From Tubiluchus corallicola (Eukaryota > Priapulida > Priapulimorpha > Priapulimorphida > Tubiluchidae), in the NCBI GenBank assembly GCA_030141605.1, contig JAQGDQ010000412.1, forward strand, positions 1-64,000: 64,000 bases of DNA, read 5' to 3'. The notes below the pieces were generated by a model that had not been told where the DNA came from, searched no databases, and saw only the letters and a list, made by a program, of their open reading frames with translations. Position 1 is the stretch's first letter, and each line of letters opens with the position of its first letter. The position numbers and the translations under genes are program-made. Below, piece after piece: positions 34,013 to 46,568 of the stretch.

Positions 34013-36292
34013 AATATGACGTCTTGCATATGAATGCGGTCCGAAGTTTGCAGGCCTTTGCCGACAGACGGGTAGAGGTTGACCATCACTGGTTGGATAA
34101 GTTCGGAAAAATAAATCTTTGTAAGCCTCTAAAAAGTCGTTAATATGGCCTATTACATTTTCTCGATAAAATCGGGGGTGGGGTGTCATCGGGGAGATGC
34201 TGTATAACTCATAGCGAAATGAAAACTACTTTGGTGGCTATTTGCGTCGTCACGTGGGCTGATTATTATGCTGACATTTGGCGTGTTATTAAGTCATAAA
34301 ACCAACGTAAAGTATCAGTTAACACGTTTCTGGTAATGTCTTACATTTTCATAATTATTTTAGGATTTCGAAAAGGGGAATCCATCTTTATCCATTCACT
34401 GTTTCTACTTTTAGGCAGGCCTAATTCTGTCAAACCCTTGTACAAATATACAGTTATTTTTGGCTTTGAGAGTCATGTACAGTAAATTTTCATTCAAACA
34501 GTAATATGTGTGCAAAAGTGTACATATTATATAAATTATTGTAACGATAAATATTATAAATAATCATTGCTATTCTATTTGCTTTTATGGTTTAGGATTA
34601 AGATTAGGGTTAGAATTTGCCTGAAATTAGCAGACCGCACCCGACGAACCGGCATAGGACGTCCAACTCCAGTTGGATAAGCTCTGAAAAATAAATCCTT
34701 GTTTAGCAAACACGTAAGCCTCTAAAGTCCTTAATATGGCCTCTTACATTTTCTCACTAAAATCAGGGGTGGGTGTGTCATTGGGGAGGTGCTGTAAAAC
34801 TCATAGCAAAATGAAAACTACTTTGGTGGCCATTTGCGTCGTCACATGGGCCGATTATTATGCTGACATTTGGCATGTTATTAAGTCATATAAAACCTAC
34901 ATAAAGTATCGGTTAATAGGTTAATATTCATTCACTGTTTCTGCATAAAAAGCAAAAGACGTTTGTGCATTACTGAACATTGGGAGCTAGCATTTGTACT
35001 GTTAAACTGACAAGTTGCAATGCCTTTGCTAGCCCCTAACACGTTTAGAGACAAAGTTTAACCAGTTTTGTGCTTTTATACATAATAATAAAAAGTTGAA
35101 ATTTAAGGGTTGAAAGTCAGTTCTAACTGTGTCAGTAAAATTAAGATTTCCTTTTTGTCAGGTTTAAATTATAAAAAAATCAGCTTACCTGGTCACACAC
35201 ACGCAAGGCGGGACAGGCACCGCATCCTGCTCAAAAGGACAATTTCCCATTACGTAGTGCCTGCCAAGACCCTCCACTGCGTTGCACTGCCCTCCGCAAC
35301 TAAGAAAATTTGGGCACCTTCGCCTGAAAGTGACAAAAATAATTTTTACTGAGTTACCTGAAAATAAAAACCCGAAAAGTGAAAAATTACCAATCACAAA
35401 AACAAGAGGTATAAGGGGTCTGAAGTGGTATATCCCACCCAGTTTTTATGTTAAAAAAGCGCTTTCTACTCGCTTGCAATGTAACCTTATAAACGGATCT
35501 GTTTCGCCTTGAAGCAAATCCTCGGTCTCGTTGCTGACCATGTAATATATTTTTAGCCAGTTTTTCTATTGTAAACATTCCAAATACTAGATGATAAAAT
35601 ATGAAACAGCGGATTACATGGCAATGATGGAGGACGTTTTATAGAATCTAGAGAACACGATTTTCATGAAACGGTTGCATGTCAACTGTAAAATGGCAAC
35701 CTAATGACGTAGGCAGGTAAACAGAAAAACCTAAAGTAATGAATAACCCAATGCTTTGCTCTGCAGACAATCCTATCTCGTATGATTCTATCTACCAAGA
35801 TAAAAATTTTAATTGAGTTCTGCAAGGAAACATTTCCAGTTTATCCTATTTTAAAACTATAAAAGTAAAAACAGCTACCCTTTCCGCGATCAGCAATCGA
35901 TCATCTAGAACCTCGCAAAAACGATTTTAATCGCACAGTCAGTCAAAGGAAAATGTCCAATTGACTGCAACTGAAACCGTTCAATTATTTAAAAGTTTGC
36001 CAAATATTCTGAGAATGTTTTTGCCGATACCTGGTCTTATCCTGGGACTGGCTTGTTAACTCAAAAATGTTTCAAAAATTGCTTGTAAGATGATCCTGTA
36101 AAAAGTAATATAAATAAAGAATAATCTCACACCACACAAGACTAACAGTAGAAAAATATTTCTGTGTGTTTGGACAACGGTACATATGCAGAAAATAAAA
36201 AAGTAAATGGAAAGGTTTTCTGGCTAAAAAGCAAAATTTCTTTACTTACCGCTTAGGCATGTTGATAAAAAAAGAGATCGTGATCGTGCAAT
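34013..36292 (-). pseudogene. Degenerate second copy of the C2HC zinc-finger gene
   Basis: Minus-strand paralogue of the gene at 18107-24014. The start exon (36250..36292, MPK-), and finger-2 exon (35189..35323) are intact with splice sites; the latter keeps C-x5-C-x12-H-x5-C but changes the core to GQCNA and gains one codon. No finger-1 exon is visible between 35324 and 36249: homology stops near 36046. Exon 4 occurs twice. The copy ending at 34683 loses its 3' part and donor to a deletion of about 70 bp fused to intron 4, and the copy at about 34013-34103 has an acceptor changed from CAG to CCG. No exon 5 is seen. Introns are still closely similar to the intact gene, so the duplication is fairly recent. 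Confidence 0.75.
34373..34437. repeat. Direct repeat flanking the second zinc-finger copy, left
   Basis: About 65 bp starting AAAAGGGGAATCCAT recurs in the same orientation at about 36687-36752 with one or two changes. The pair brackets 34.44-36.69 kb. It contains a single unit of the 59-bp minisatellite that is amplified in intron 4 of the intact gene. Confidence 0.65.
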
Positions 36293-36531
36293 CTGAAATA
36301 AGCAAAAAAATGAAGTGTTATTTACGTCTCGGTCAGCTAAAACCATTTTAGCAATGTCAAGATTCTAACTGCACAGGATCTAGAGTTCGAATCGCACGAG
36401 TTTCATGACGATCCGATCATTTGTTACAGAAATACAAGAGAAAAACCTATTGTGAACAGTGGACGAACAGACACACGGACAGTAGGGTCATTTAAAATTT
36501 AAAAATTCAGCAACAAAATAGTCAAACTTAC

Positions 36532-36562
36532 CAATTTAATTTCGCTTTGAGAATAACGTTAT
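36532..36562 (-). other. Microexon homologue beside the second zinc-finger copy
   Basis: 31 nt between TTTTTTCAG and GTAAGTTTGA on the minus strand. It matches 17801-17829 with several changes while the splice sites are conserved. Homology to the palindrome arm continues to about 36684. Confidence 0.45.
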
Positions 36563-36686
36563 CTGAAAAAATAACAACTTTTAATTACATGCAATAAATT
36601 TTAACTTTCTTATAATTTTATAGCAGCTCCAATGTTAATATACAGTGTCAAAATCAGTAATAACGAATATGAAGGCTTGATGAACA

Positions 36687-36752
36687 AAAGGGGAATCCAT
36701 TTTTATCCATTCACTGTTTCTACTTTTAGGCAGGCCTAATTCTGTCAAACCC
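36687..36752. repeat. Direct repeat flanking the second zinc-finger copy, right
   Basis: Partner of 34373-34437. It abuts the end of homology to the palindrome arm near 36684, so it marks a rearrangement junction. Confidence 0.65.
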
Positions 36753-36984
36753 TATTATTCCCTAATATTTTAATTATGTTTAACCTCCACAACCACTTCC
36801 GGAAGAGGTAGTACTTTAACAAAAACTAAAAGACAATCGTGCTCTAGAATTCTTACTGTGGAATGAGAGACACCTACTTCCTTGAAAATCATTTGAGGGT
36901 TTTTTAGTTTTGCCCTCTCCCAGGAAACGAGAGATAGCCACGTTCTAGATAAGTGAAATGAAAGTTGTTCATACTTTAGAAACA

Positions 36985-37530
36985 AATCCATGTCCTCCCA
37001 TCCCCTCTGTGAAATGAAATTCAGTCATGCTTTAGAAAGCCATGTCCTCCCATCCCCTCTGTGAAATGAAAGTCTCCCCTCTATGAAATGAAATCAGTCA
37101 TGCTTTAGAAAGCCATGTCCTCCCATCCCCTCTGTGAAATGAAAGTCTCCCCTCTGTGTAATGAAAGTCAGTCATGCTTTAGAAAGCCATGTCCTCCCAT
37201 CCCCTCTGTGAAATGAAATTCAGTCATGCTTTAGAAAGCCATGTCCTCCCATCCCTTCTGTGAAATGAAATTCAGTCATGCTTTAGAAAGCCATGTCCTC
37301 CCATCCCCTCTGTGAAATGAAATTCAGTCATGCTTTAGAAAGCCATGTCCTCCCATCCCCTCTGTGAAATGAAATTCAGTCATGCTTTAGAAGAGAGCCA
37401 TGTCCTCCCATCCCCTCTGTGAAGTGAAATTCAGTCATGTTTTAGAAAGCCATGTCCTCCCATCATCTCTGTGAAATGAAATTCAGTCATGCTTTAGAAA
37501 GCCATATCCTCCCATCCCCTGTGTGAAAGG
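36985..37530. repeat. 52-bp minisatellite, about 10 units
   Basis: GCCATGTCCTCCCATCCCCT begins each unit. Some units are truncated or have a 4-bp GAGA insertion. Confidence 0.95.
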
Positions 37531-37912
37531 GAAAACAGTTATCCCAACAAAGTATATGTTAAAGAGAAAGTCTACATTTTTCGTGAAACTTCCATTGTAT
37601 ATAAATATATTGTTTTTACTGGTTGAATCAATATTAATAGTTCGTAAAATAAGGAGGGAACAAGGTTGGAGTGGGATAGACAGCCTGCAGTCTCCTCCCG
37701 GCCCATCTTTCCTTTCCTTCCTGTTATCTTTAAAAGAAATATTTCGTAGAATTTGCTAAACTCCACGCTGTACTGAAAAAGTTCTAACCAGAAATTTGTT
37801 ACCACAATTCACGATTTTGTTAACTTCAAATGCTTCCCAAAAGTACACTGAGTTATTAACCTCTGATTCTATTTATGAACTAATATGGTACAGTACCGTA
37901 GCGGTATGCATT

Positions 37913-37975
37913 CTGTACATGCAAATTTATACTTCTATGCATAGCGCGCGTGTATAGAAGTATGTACATGTACAG
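37913..37975. repeat. Imperfect 63-bp hairpin
   Basis: CTGTACATG pairs with CATGTACAG and TACTTCTAT with ATAGAAGTA around a TAGCGCGCG loop. Confidence 0.7.
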
Positions 37976-38099
37976 CGTGTATTTCGCTTCTGTACAACAG
38001 AACAAACTTTCAGTAAAGACAGACAAGGCCTAGGCATTAACTGACTGACAGTTTCTTTCCACTAACATACTGTAAGTACTTGAGGGAAGCATATATTAT

Positions 38100-38472
38100 T
38101 ATGCAGTTTAAAGAACTGTACAAAAAGTTATGCGGTTTAAAGAACTGTACAAAAAGTTATGCAGTTTAAAGAACTGTACAAAAAGTTATGCGGTTTAAAG
38201 AACTGTACAAAAAGTTATGCAGTTTAAAGAACTGTACAAAAAGTTCTGCGGTTTAAAGAACTGTACAAAAAGTTATGCGGTTTAAAGAACTGTACAGAAA
38301 GTTATGCAGTTTAAAGTACTGTACAAAAAGTTATGCAGTTTAAAGTACTGTACAAAAAGTTCTGCGGTTTAAAGTACTGTACAAAAAGTTCTGCGGTTTA
38401 AAGAACTGTACTGAAAGTTCTGCGGTTTAAAGAACTGTACAAAAAGTTATGCAGTCTAAAGAACTGTACAGT
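38100..38472. repeat. 29-bp minisatellite, about 12 units
   Basis: GCGGTTTAAAGAACTGTACA plus AAAAGTTAT. Alternating GCGG and GCAG variants suggest higher-order copying. Confidence 0.95.
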
Positions 38473-38474
38473 GA

Positions 38475-39300
38475 TTTCAAATTTTTATGCAGATCACTTA
38501 GATCCCTGTTCAAAAGTAACTTCCCATATTTTGTCCATTACCTTAACTAATAATTCAAAACCTGATTCACCTTCCAGCCTAACCTTGTTAATTGCAGGCC
38601 TTTCACAAATTATTTAATAATACTTTAGTTTAATATTTGCAAAATCCATCTTTATTTTTGCAAAGCATTTCATTCATAAGCTTTTTAGGCTGTGACCAGC
38701 AAGTGTTTTGCTAACTGGTTGTGCCGCCTGGTGTTTGCTTTTTGTTGAACTAGCTTTAGGGCGAAATTAGTAATCTTGACAATTGAAGTGAAGTTAACCA
38801 GAGCTAAGACTAGAAAGTAATTAGATGAGTGACCACTACTAAAAATCACATACGCTAAAACATGGCTGACTTTGTTTAGGAATTGAAATTTTATTGAGTA
38901 AAGACTAGATAGCACACGGATGAGTCGTCACTACTAAAATCATGTTAGCCAAAACATGGCTGACTTAGTTTAGGAATTGAAGCTAGAGCCCCGATAGTAA
39001 ATGGATGGGTGACCATATCAAAATCACAGTGCACCTTCCTGGTCCAATGTCTACTCTTAGATGATTAGTTTTCATAAAGAGTGTAGTTGCGGTCCCTCCA
39101 CAACAACATGACCTTGCAGTTGAAATGCAAAAATATCCCTAATCTTAAACTCCTGTCTCTTAAGCAGCAGACCAAATCTGGCAAAGCCATTTGAAGTTAA
39201 TTTCTTGTCAGGCTTCAGTGTTGATTATTTTCAATTTAATCAATTCAATTTTGATCCTACAATCGTTAATGAAGCTTTTTTCTGTAATTTTTTCTATAAT
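38475..39300. other. Intergenic, weak duplications
   Basis: Two related segments near 38820-38910 and 38930-39010 share AAACATGGCTGACTT. No gene recognised. Confidence 0.4.
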
Positions 39301-39545
39301 TGTTGGTACGATTTTAAATGCCGATAACTTTCAATTTTATCCACGGCAATTTCAATCGTTCAATCTTTAATGGAGTTTTTTATGTTCTATAATTGTTGGT
39401 ACGAGTTCAATGCCGATTACTTTCAATTTTATCCACGGCAATTTCAATCGTTCAGTCTTTAATGGAGTTTTTGTATGTACTATAATTGTTGGTACTTTTT
39501 CATTGCCGATTACTTTCAATTTTGTCCACAATCGTTCATCTTTAA
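39301..39545. repeat. 93-bp repeat, about 2.5 units
   Basis: TGTTGGTAC recurs at 39301, 39394 and 39487. It precedes and resembles the 53-bp array. Confidence 0.85.
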
Positions 39546-39579
39546 GGAACATTTTTGCGTACTGTATTTTTCAGTGATT

Positions 39580-41505
39580 ATGTTCAGTTTCAACAAGGGC
39601 ATTTTGATCTTGTAGTCTTTAATTGGATGCTGTTTTTTGTAACGTATTTGTTGGTTCTGTTTCAATGCCGATTACATATTCGATTTCAACAAAGTAATTT
39701 TGATCTTGTAATCTTTAATTGGATGCTGTTATTCAACTTGACATAGGAATTTTGATCTTGTAATCTTTAATTGGATGCTGTTATTCAACTTCAACAAAGG
39801 AATTTTGATCTTGTAATCTTTAATTGGATGCTGTTATTCAACTTCAACAAAGGAATTTTGATCTTGTAATCTTTAATTGGATGCTGTTATTCCACTTCAA
39901 CAAAGGAATTTTGATCTTGTAATCTTTAATTGGATGCTGTTATTCCACTTCAACAAAGGAATTTTGATCTTGTAATCTTTAATTGGATGCTGTTATTCAA
40001 CTTCAACAAAGGAATTTTGATATTTTAATCTTTAATTGGATGCTGTTATTCAACTTCAACAAAGGAATTTTGATATTGTAATCTTTAATTGGATGCTGTT
40101 ATTCAACTTCAACAAAGGAATTTTGATCTTGTAATCTTTAATTGGATGCTGTTATTCCACTTCAACAAAGGAATTTTGATCTTGTAATCTTTAATTGGAT
40201 GCTGTTATTCAACTTCAACAAAGGAATTTTGATATTTTAATCTTTAATTGGATGCTGTTATTCAACTTCAACAAAGGAATTTTGATATTGTAATCTTTAA
40301 TTGGATGCTGTTATTCAACTTCAACAAAGGAATTTTGATATTGTAATCTTTAATTGGATGCTGTTATTCAACTTCAACAAAGGAATTTTGATATTGTAAT
40401 CTTTAATTGGATGCTGTTATTCCACTTCAACAAAGGAATTTTGATCTTGTAATCTTTAATTGGATGCTGTTATTCAACTTCAACAAAGGAATTTTGATCT
40501 TGTAATCTTTAATGGAGCTGTTATTCAACTTCAACAAAGGAATTTTGATCTTGTAATCTTTAATTGGATGCTGTTATTCAACTTCAACAAAGGAATTTTG
40601 ATCTTGTAATCTTTAATTGGATGCTGTTATTCAACTTCAACAAAGGAATTTTGATCTTGTAATCTTTAATTGGATGCTGTTATTCAACTTCAACAAAGGA
40701 ATTTTGATCTTGTAATCTTTAATTGGATGCTGTTATTCAACTTCAACAAAGGAATTTTGATATTTTAATCTTTAATCGGATGCTGTTATTCAACTTCAAC
40801 AAAGGAATTTTGATCTTGTAATCTTTAATCGGATGCTGTTATTCAACTTCAACAAAGGAATTTTGATCTTGTAATCTTTAATTGGATGCTGTTATTCAAC
40901 TTCAACAAAGGAATTTTGATCTTGTAATCTTTAATTGGATGCTGTTATTCAACTTCAACAAAGGAATTTTGATCTTGTAATCTTCAATTGAATGCTGTTA
41001 TTCAACTTCAACAAAGGAATTTTGATCTTGTAATCTTTAATTGGATGCTGTTATTCAACTTCAACAAAGGAATTTTGATATTGTAATCTTTAATTGGATG
41101 CTGTTATTCAACTTCAACAAAGGAATTTTGATCTTGTAATCTTTAATTGGATGCTGTTATTCAACTTCAACAAAGGAATTTTGATCTTGTAATCTTTAAT
41201 CGGATGCTGTTATTCAACTTCAACAAAAGAATTTTGATATTGTAATCTTTAATTGGATGCTGTTATTCAACTTCAACAAAGGAATTTTGATCTTGTAATC
41301 TTTATTTGGATGCTGTTATTCAACTTCAACAAAGGAATTTTGATCTTGTAATCTTTAATTGGATGCTGTTATTCAACTTCAACAAAGGAATTTTGATCTT
41401 GTAATCTTTATTTGGATGCTGTTATTCAACTTCAACAAAGGAATTTTGATCTTGTAATCTTTAATTGGATGCTGTTATTCAACTTCAACAACGTAATTTC
41501 GATCA
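39580..41505. repeat. 53-bp minisatellite, about 36 units
   Basis: Unit TTGGATGCTGTTATTCAACT plus TCAACAAAGGAATTTTGATC plus 13 bases. Variants (GATCTTG, GATATTG, GATATTTTAATC, CCACTTC, TCGGATG) recur in blocks, pointing to multi-unit duplications. Confidence 0.97.
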
Positions 41506-41862
41506 TGTAATCTTTAAATGGCGTCTGTTTTCTGTACCGTTATTGTTGGTACAGTTTCAATGCTGACTGTTACGTTCAACTTTATCAAGCAGTTTTAACT
41601 GTGCAATCTTTCATAACGTGCATTTCTCCATATGTCATGACAGGAGTTTTTCCCTGATACCTTGGTATTTTTTGAAATATTCTAGTTTCGGTACTGTTTA
41701 CCTTCGTCATTGTCATGTCACTTTATGTGATATATTAGCAGTAGTTGCCACCACTGTTATCAGTTTTACTTGTTTACTGCTTTAGTACTGATTAATAATC
41801 AGTGATTATGTTCAATTTCATCAAGTCAATTTTTTAAAATATTCAGTTTCTCTCTTATAAGG

Positions 41863-42275
41863 CATTTGTCGCTTTGATGGCAGTTTTTTCGTTACTATTA
41901 CATCATTTTTATGTGACACGTTGATGATGGTACTTTCCATCACTGTTCTATAACATCCATCACTATATTGTGACATGGCTAAGTATCATGTTACTCGATG
42001 AAGACATTAACAGTGACTCGCATCACGTTATCATGTCTCTTCATTTGTCGCCTTGATGGCAGTTTTTTCAGTTACTATCACATCATTTTATGTGACACGT
42101 TCATGATGGTAGTTTCCATCACTGTTCTATAACATCCATCACTATGCTGTGACATGGCTATGTATCATGTTACTCGATGAAGACATTAACAGTGAGTCGC
42201 ATCACGTTATCATATCATTCATTTGACGCCTTGATGGCAGTTTTTTCGTTACTATCACATTTTATGTGACACTAT
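41863..42275. repeat. 178-bp tandem repeat, about 2.3 units
   Basis: CATTTGTCGC recurs at 41863, 42042 and (one change) 42220. Confidence 0.9.
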
Positions 42276-42727
42276 CACTACATTTTTTTCATGAACCAGT
42301 AATGTTAATTTCCATCATTTTGTCATACAAAGATTTGTTCATCCTTTTCCAGCATATGAGGAATAATGGCTGAATGTTTTTTATATGAAAATAATTGCTA
42401 TTATGACACACAACCTTGTATATAGTCAAGCTGTTATTTTGACTATAGGCATCAAGTTTGCCACGTTGCATAATTAAAACCTTGTATATAGTCAAGCGTT
42501 TATTTTGACTATAGACATCAAGTTTGCCACCTTGCATAATTTAAAGATGTTGCCTAATATTGTAACCATGGCTGTCCATGTATAGATAACGTTTGAATAT
42601 ACAATCAATTAAATATGGCTAAAATATTAAATATGGCTGAAATATGTGTCGCCATGTTATTAAAAATTAGCTTCCCACCGCCTGGTCACTATCGGCATGG
42701 GAGGGGGATCAATTCTATTATGAACAC

Positions 42728-43005
42728 TTTTAACGGTTCGAATCCTTAAAACGTTTTGAGCGTACTTTAAACAATTACGCTTCTTAATTAAAGAACCATT
42801 GGTGCTTCAAATCATTAAAACGTTATGAGCGTACTTTAAACAATTACGCTTCTTAACTAAAACAACATTTGTGCTTCGATTCATTACAACGTTTTGAGCG
42901 TACTTCAAACAATTACGCTTCTTAATTAAAACAACATTTGTGCTTCAAATCATTAAAGCGTTTTGAGCGTACTTCAAACAATTACGCTTCTTAATTAAAG
43001 CACCA
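42728..43005. repeat. 69-bp tandem repeat, four units
   Basis: ACGTTTTGAGCGTACTTTAA recurs at 69-bp spacing (42751, 42820, 42889, 42958). Confidence 0.92.
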
Positions 43006-43149
43006 GAAATAGAAGTTATTATTAATGATTATTGTTTTCAATCCCCCTCCCCCTGCTCTTCAGAAAATTCCTCCTCATCGGCTCGGTAACTGCCGCCTCA
43101 CAAACATCCAGCATCATCAGCATCGTGGTCACTCTATCTTATAAATAAC

Positions 43150-43560
43150 ATACTGTAGCTTATACAATATACTGCAGTTTTTAGAAATACTGCAGCTTAA
43201 AGGATATGTAACAAATAATAGAACATATTGCAGCTTGTATGATATATTGTTGTTTGTTGAAGGTTGCAGTTTCTAGAAATATCGCAGCTTATAGGACGTG
43301 TTACAATTAACAGAATATACTGCAGTTGCTACGATATATTGCAGTTAACAGAATATTGCAGCTTATAGGACGTGTTACAATTAATAGAATATACTGCAGT
43401 TGCTACGATATATTGCAGTTAACAGAATATTGCAGCATATAGTGTATGTTACCATTAATAGAATATACTACAGTTGCTACGATATATGGCAGTTAATAGA
43501 ATATTGCAGCTTATGGGATATGTGACAATTACTAGAATATATTGCAGCATATATTGCACT
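43150..43560. repeat. 74-bp tandem repeat
   Basis: GCAGCTTATAGGACGTG recurs at 43284, 43358, 43432 and 43506 with drift. Confidence 0.88.
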
Positions 43561-44209
43561 TTAGAATACAATGCATTGCAGAAAATTTGTGTTGAATGTC
43601 AACTTTAAATATTATGCTAAATATGTAAGCACTTTTATATTTTATATTAAAAAATCCGAGAAACTGTAATGTATTCGCTGATGATGCTGAAGCTCTAAAT
43701 TGCTAATAGCAATTAACGTTCAAATTGAAATGTAATTCTCCAAACCTCCGGAGAGAAGTTTGGGTCATCTTGCACTGGCTTTTGGCTTGGCACATCCTCC
43801 CAGTACAAAGCTGTCTTGCACTGGCTTTTAACGTGCCAACATTGAAATAAATATTTTTGCTTATCACCTCCAAAGAGAAACTGCGTTGAATCAGTTTTAG
43901 CTTTTGTTGCTGACATTAAAATGAATATTTTTGCTCATAACAGGAGAAGTTGTCTTGAACTTGTTCTCAATTTTAGAATGAACATTTTTGAACATCAAAG
44001 AAATGTTCAGTTGAACAGATTTGGAACGTTTTGAACATTTTTTCTACATATATTTTAATGAACATAATAGTAATCATAACAAAAATACGGAGTCCTCCAT
44101 GGGTCCAGTTACCGAGCCTTCAGAAGTCTATAATATAGCAGCTTAACTCTTAGTATAACCACTGCTATAACTACAGAATTATGTAAATATGTAAATACAG
44201 AATTTTTTT

Positions 44210-44725
44210 GAATATTGTTTGATGAAATGATACAAATTGGAGTTTTTTGACTTTTTTCTCCATTGTAAATAAATTGTTTGATGATATGATTTGACTTGTT
44301 CTTGAAATGTAAATTGGAGTTTTTGACTTTTTTCTCCATTGTAAATTGTTTGATGATATGATTTGACTTGTTCTTGAAATGTAAATTGGAGTTTTTTACT
44401 TTTTTCTCCATTGTAAATTGTTTGATGATATGATTTGACTTGTTCTTGAAATGTAAATTGGAGTTTTTTACTTTTTTCTCCATTGTAAATTGTTTGATGA
44501 TATGATTTGACTTGTTCTTGAAATGTAAATTGGAGTTTTTTACTTTTTTCTCCATTGTAAATTGTTTGATGATATGATTTGACTTGTTCTTGAAATGTAA
44601 ATTGGAGTTTTTTACTTTTTTCTCCATTGTAAATTGTTTGATGATATGATTTGACTTGTTCTTGAAATGTAAATTGGAGTTTTTTACTTTTTTCTCCATT
44701 GTAAATAAATTGTGAATATGTTACT
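44210..44725. repeat. 72-bp minisatellite, about six units
   Basis: Units contain TTGACTTGTTCTTGAAATGT. The 72-bp period gives a 24-residue repeat on the minus strand; the absence of a gene setting makes coding unlikely. Confidence 0.95.
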
Positions 44726-45208
44726 TGTTCTTGAAATCTATTGGAGTTTTTTCTTTTTTCTCATTGTTAGTTTGATTAACATTTGACAGTTTTGAAATAT
44801 AATTTGACAGTTAATTTTGACATTGTAATTGTAATATTTGTATGAAATGTGACGGTATTGTAACTATCACTTTCTCATTGTAAAGCTGGAATATTTTGAG
44901 TGTTTTTATGTTTACCCATGTAATGTAAGTATGTTGAGATATGACTTACTGTTCTTGATAAGAACTTTTTTCTTTTTAAATGCTATGAATGATTTGTTGT
45001 TCTATAGTGGTTTTATAATGTAATGGTATGTTTGCTTAACCCTTGTAGGGTCACGATTCCCTGCCCCCCACACCATAATTGTGTATTGTAAATAAACAAT
45101 TTTTGTATTTAAACAAATCAGATACTTTTATTCTGCTTGTATACTCCCATAAATGTTGTTTAAACTAAATGTATAATTACAGGACAAACGTCCTATTAAC
45201 GAGAACAC

Positions 45209-45324
45209 ACAACATTTTAACAACGCATTTTAATAACACACCACAAGCAGTTACTGGGTCAGCTTTTCAACAACATTTTAACAACGCATTTAATAACACA
45301 CCACAAGCAGTTACTGTGTCAGCG
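45209..45324. repeat. 60-bp duplication
   Basis: AACATTTTAACAACGCATTT and the following CACAAGCAGTTACTG occur twice. Confidence 0.9.
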
Positions 45325-45594
45325 ATTATTACACGTTAATGGCTAAAAGATTTGATAATAAAAAAGTAAACAATGACATGGTATTGCATGTTGTGAAAAT
45401 GGGTGGAGGTGGTACGTTTTGTTTGCTGTTTTCACGCTTACTTTCTCGTTTGTTTAATTCTTTGCTCACTGACTTTTTGCTGTTTCGCTTGCTTATTTGC
45501 TTGATTACTTGCTTATGTTTCTTGTTTTAATTTTACTTTTGCTTAGTTGTTTGCTCCCTTTTTGTTCTTACAAAAATATGAATTAATATATTAT

Positions 45595-45680
45595 ATTATT
45601 AATAATTTAAAATGTTGGCACAAGCTGGTAAAACGACACGGGTTAGCTGTCCCAGGGTGCACTTAAACTACTACAATAAT
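45595..45680 (+). repeat. Dispersed repeat family, copy C (short)
   Basis: AATAATTTAAAATGTTGGCA followed by GCTGGTAAAACGACAC and TCCCAGGGTGCAC matches the start of the copies at 21960, 31225 and 55135. Confidence 0.5.
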
Positions 45681-46280
45681 GTGTGCTGCCACCTACATTT
45701 AAAATTATTATGGAACTGGAGTCGATGTTTAATCCAGGTTTGGCCTTGGCCAGTGCTGCTCAGTCACCTGTACCTGCTGGGCTTCCCATATATGGGAATG
45801 TAGATTGCCAGTGAATTTCACTAGCCAATCAGGTAAGCTCAGTGGGTGCATGTGACTTGGGTAGCTCTGCATGGGTCTTTTTTTCTTGAGCATTGCTGTT
45901 GAATGGTCTTTCACAGTTCAACACAAATTCATATTCTTTATTTTAACCACCAGATTGAGACAGTCTACAATAGTCTACACTAACTTCAGTCTAATATACT
46001 TTAAACTCTCTACAAATTCAATCCTTCTATGCTTTTATACTTTATTTAAGCACTAGATATTCGATTGTGAATGAATGTTTGTTAACTAAAGCCAGGTTTG
46101 TGGCATTTCAAACAGGTTTGGATTCAATCTTTCTCTGAGAGTAAATTAAACCAGTTTTAAATATCCAATTGTGAGTGAGTGTGAACATAGTGCCCTCGAC
46201 CTGAGACCCTCAACTAGCAACAATGCGCGTTTATTCAAGTAGTGTTTTGATCTTCAATGTTGTTCTTTTGTCTTTTGCAG

Positions 46281-46434
46281 TATAACCTCTTCCACCGTAC
46301 GAACAACTACCAGTAGTCCTACCTCAGATTACCGAACTGCAGCCGGAATACCCCCTGCCATCAAATTTAAAACAAATCAAGTCTTTCGACGAATTCAAAT
46401 CAAAATGAAAAATACATACATTAAATCGTTTTGA
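46281..46434 (+). CDS. Candidate 3'-terminal coding exon
   Basis: A strong acceptor (TCTTTTGCAG) is followed by an open frame entered after one base (46282), 50 codons to TGA at 46432-46434: a Ser/Thr-rich start (TSSTVRTTTSS) and a basic end (RRIQIKMKNTYIKSF). AATAAA at 46709-46714 could end its transcript. Upstream exons were not found. The alternative frame from 46281 stops after 11 codons. No domain is recognised, so this may be a real last exon of a gene starting upstream or a chance open stretch. Confidence 0.3.
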
Positions 46435-46568
46435 AAACCCAACTTACGTAAACGATAATATATAATTCATCCGCAAATTTTATTTACCCGCGTCCATTTT
46501 AAATTATATGTATATATTGTATATAGTATATATAGCCTATTATAATTTCCGTGTAATATTATAATGTA

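Noticed and set aside
44109-44699. 196-residue lysine/asparagine-rich repeat protein
   Set aside because: 72-bp minisatellite with no conserved start, splice or domain evidence.
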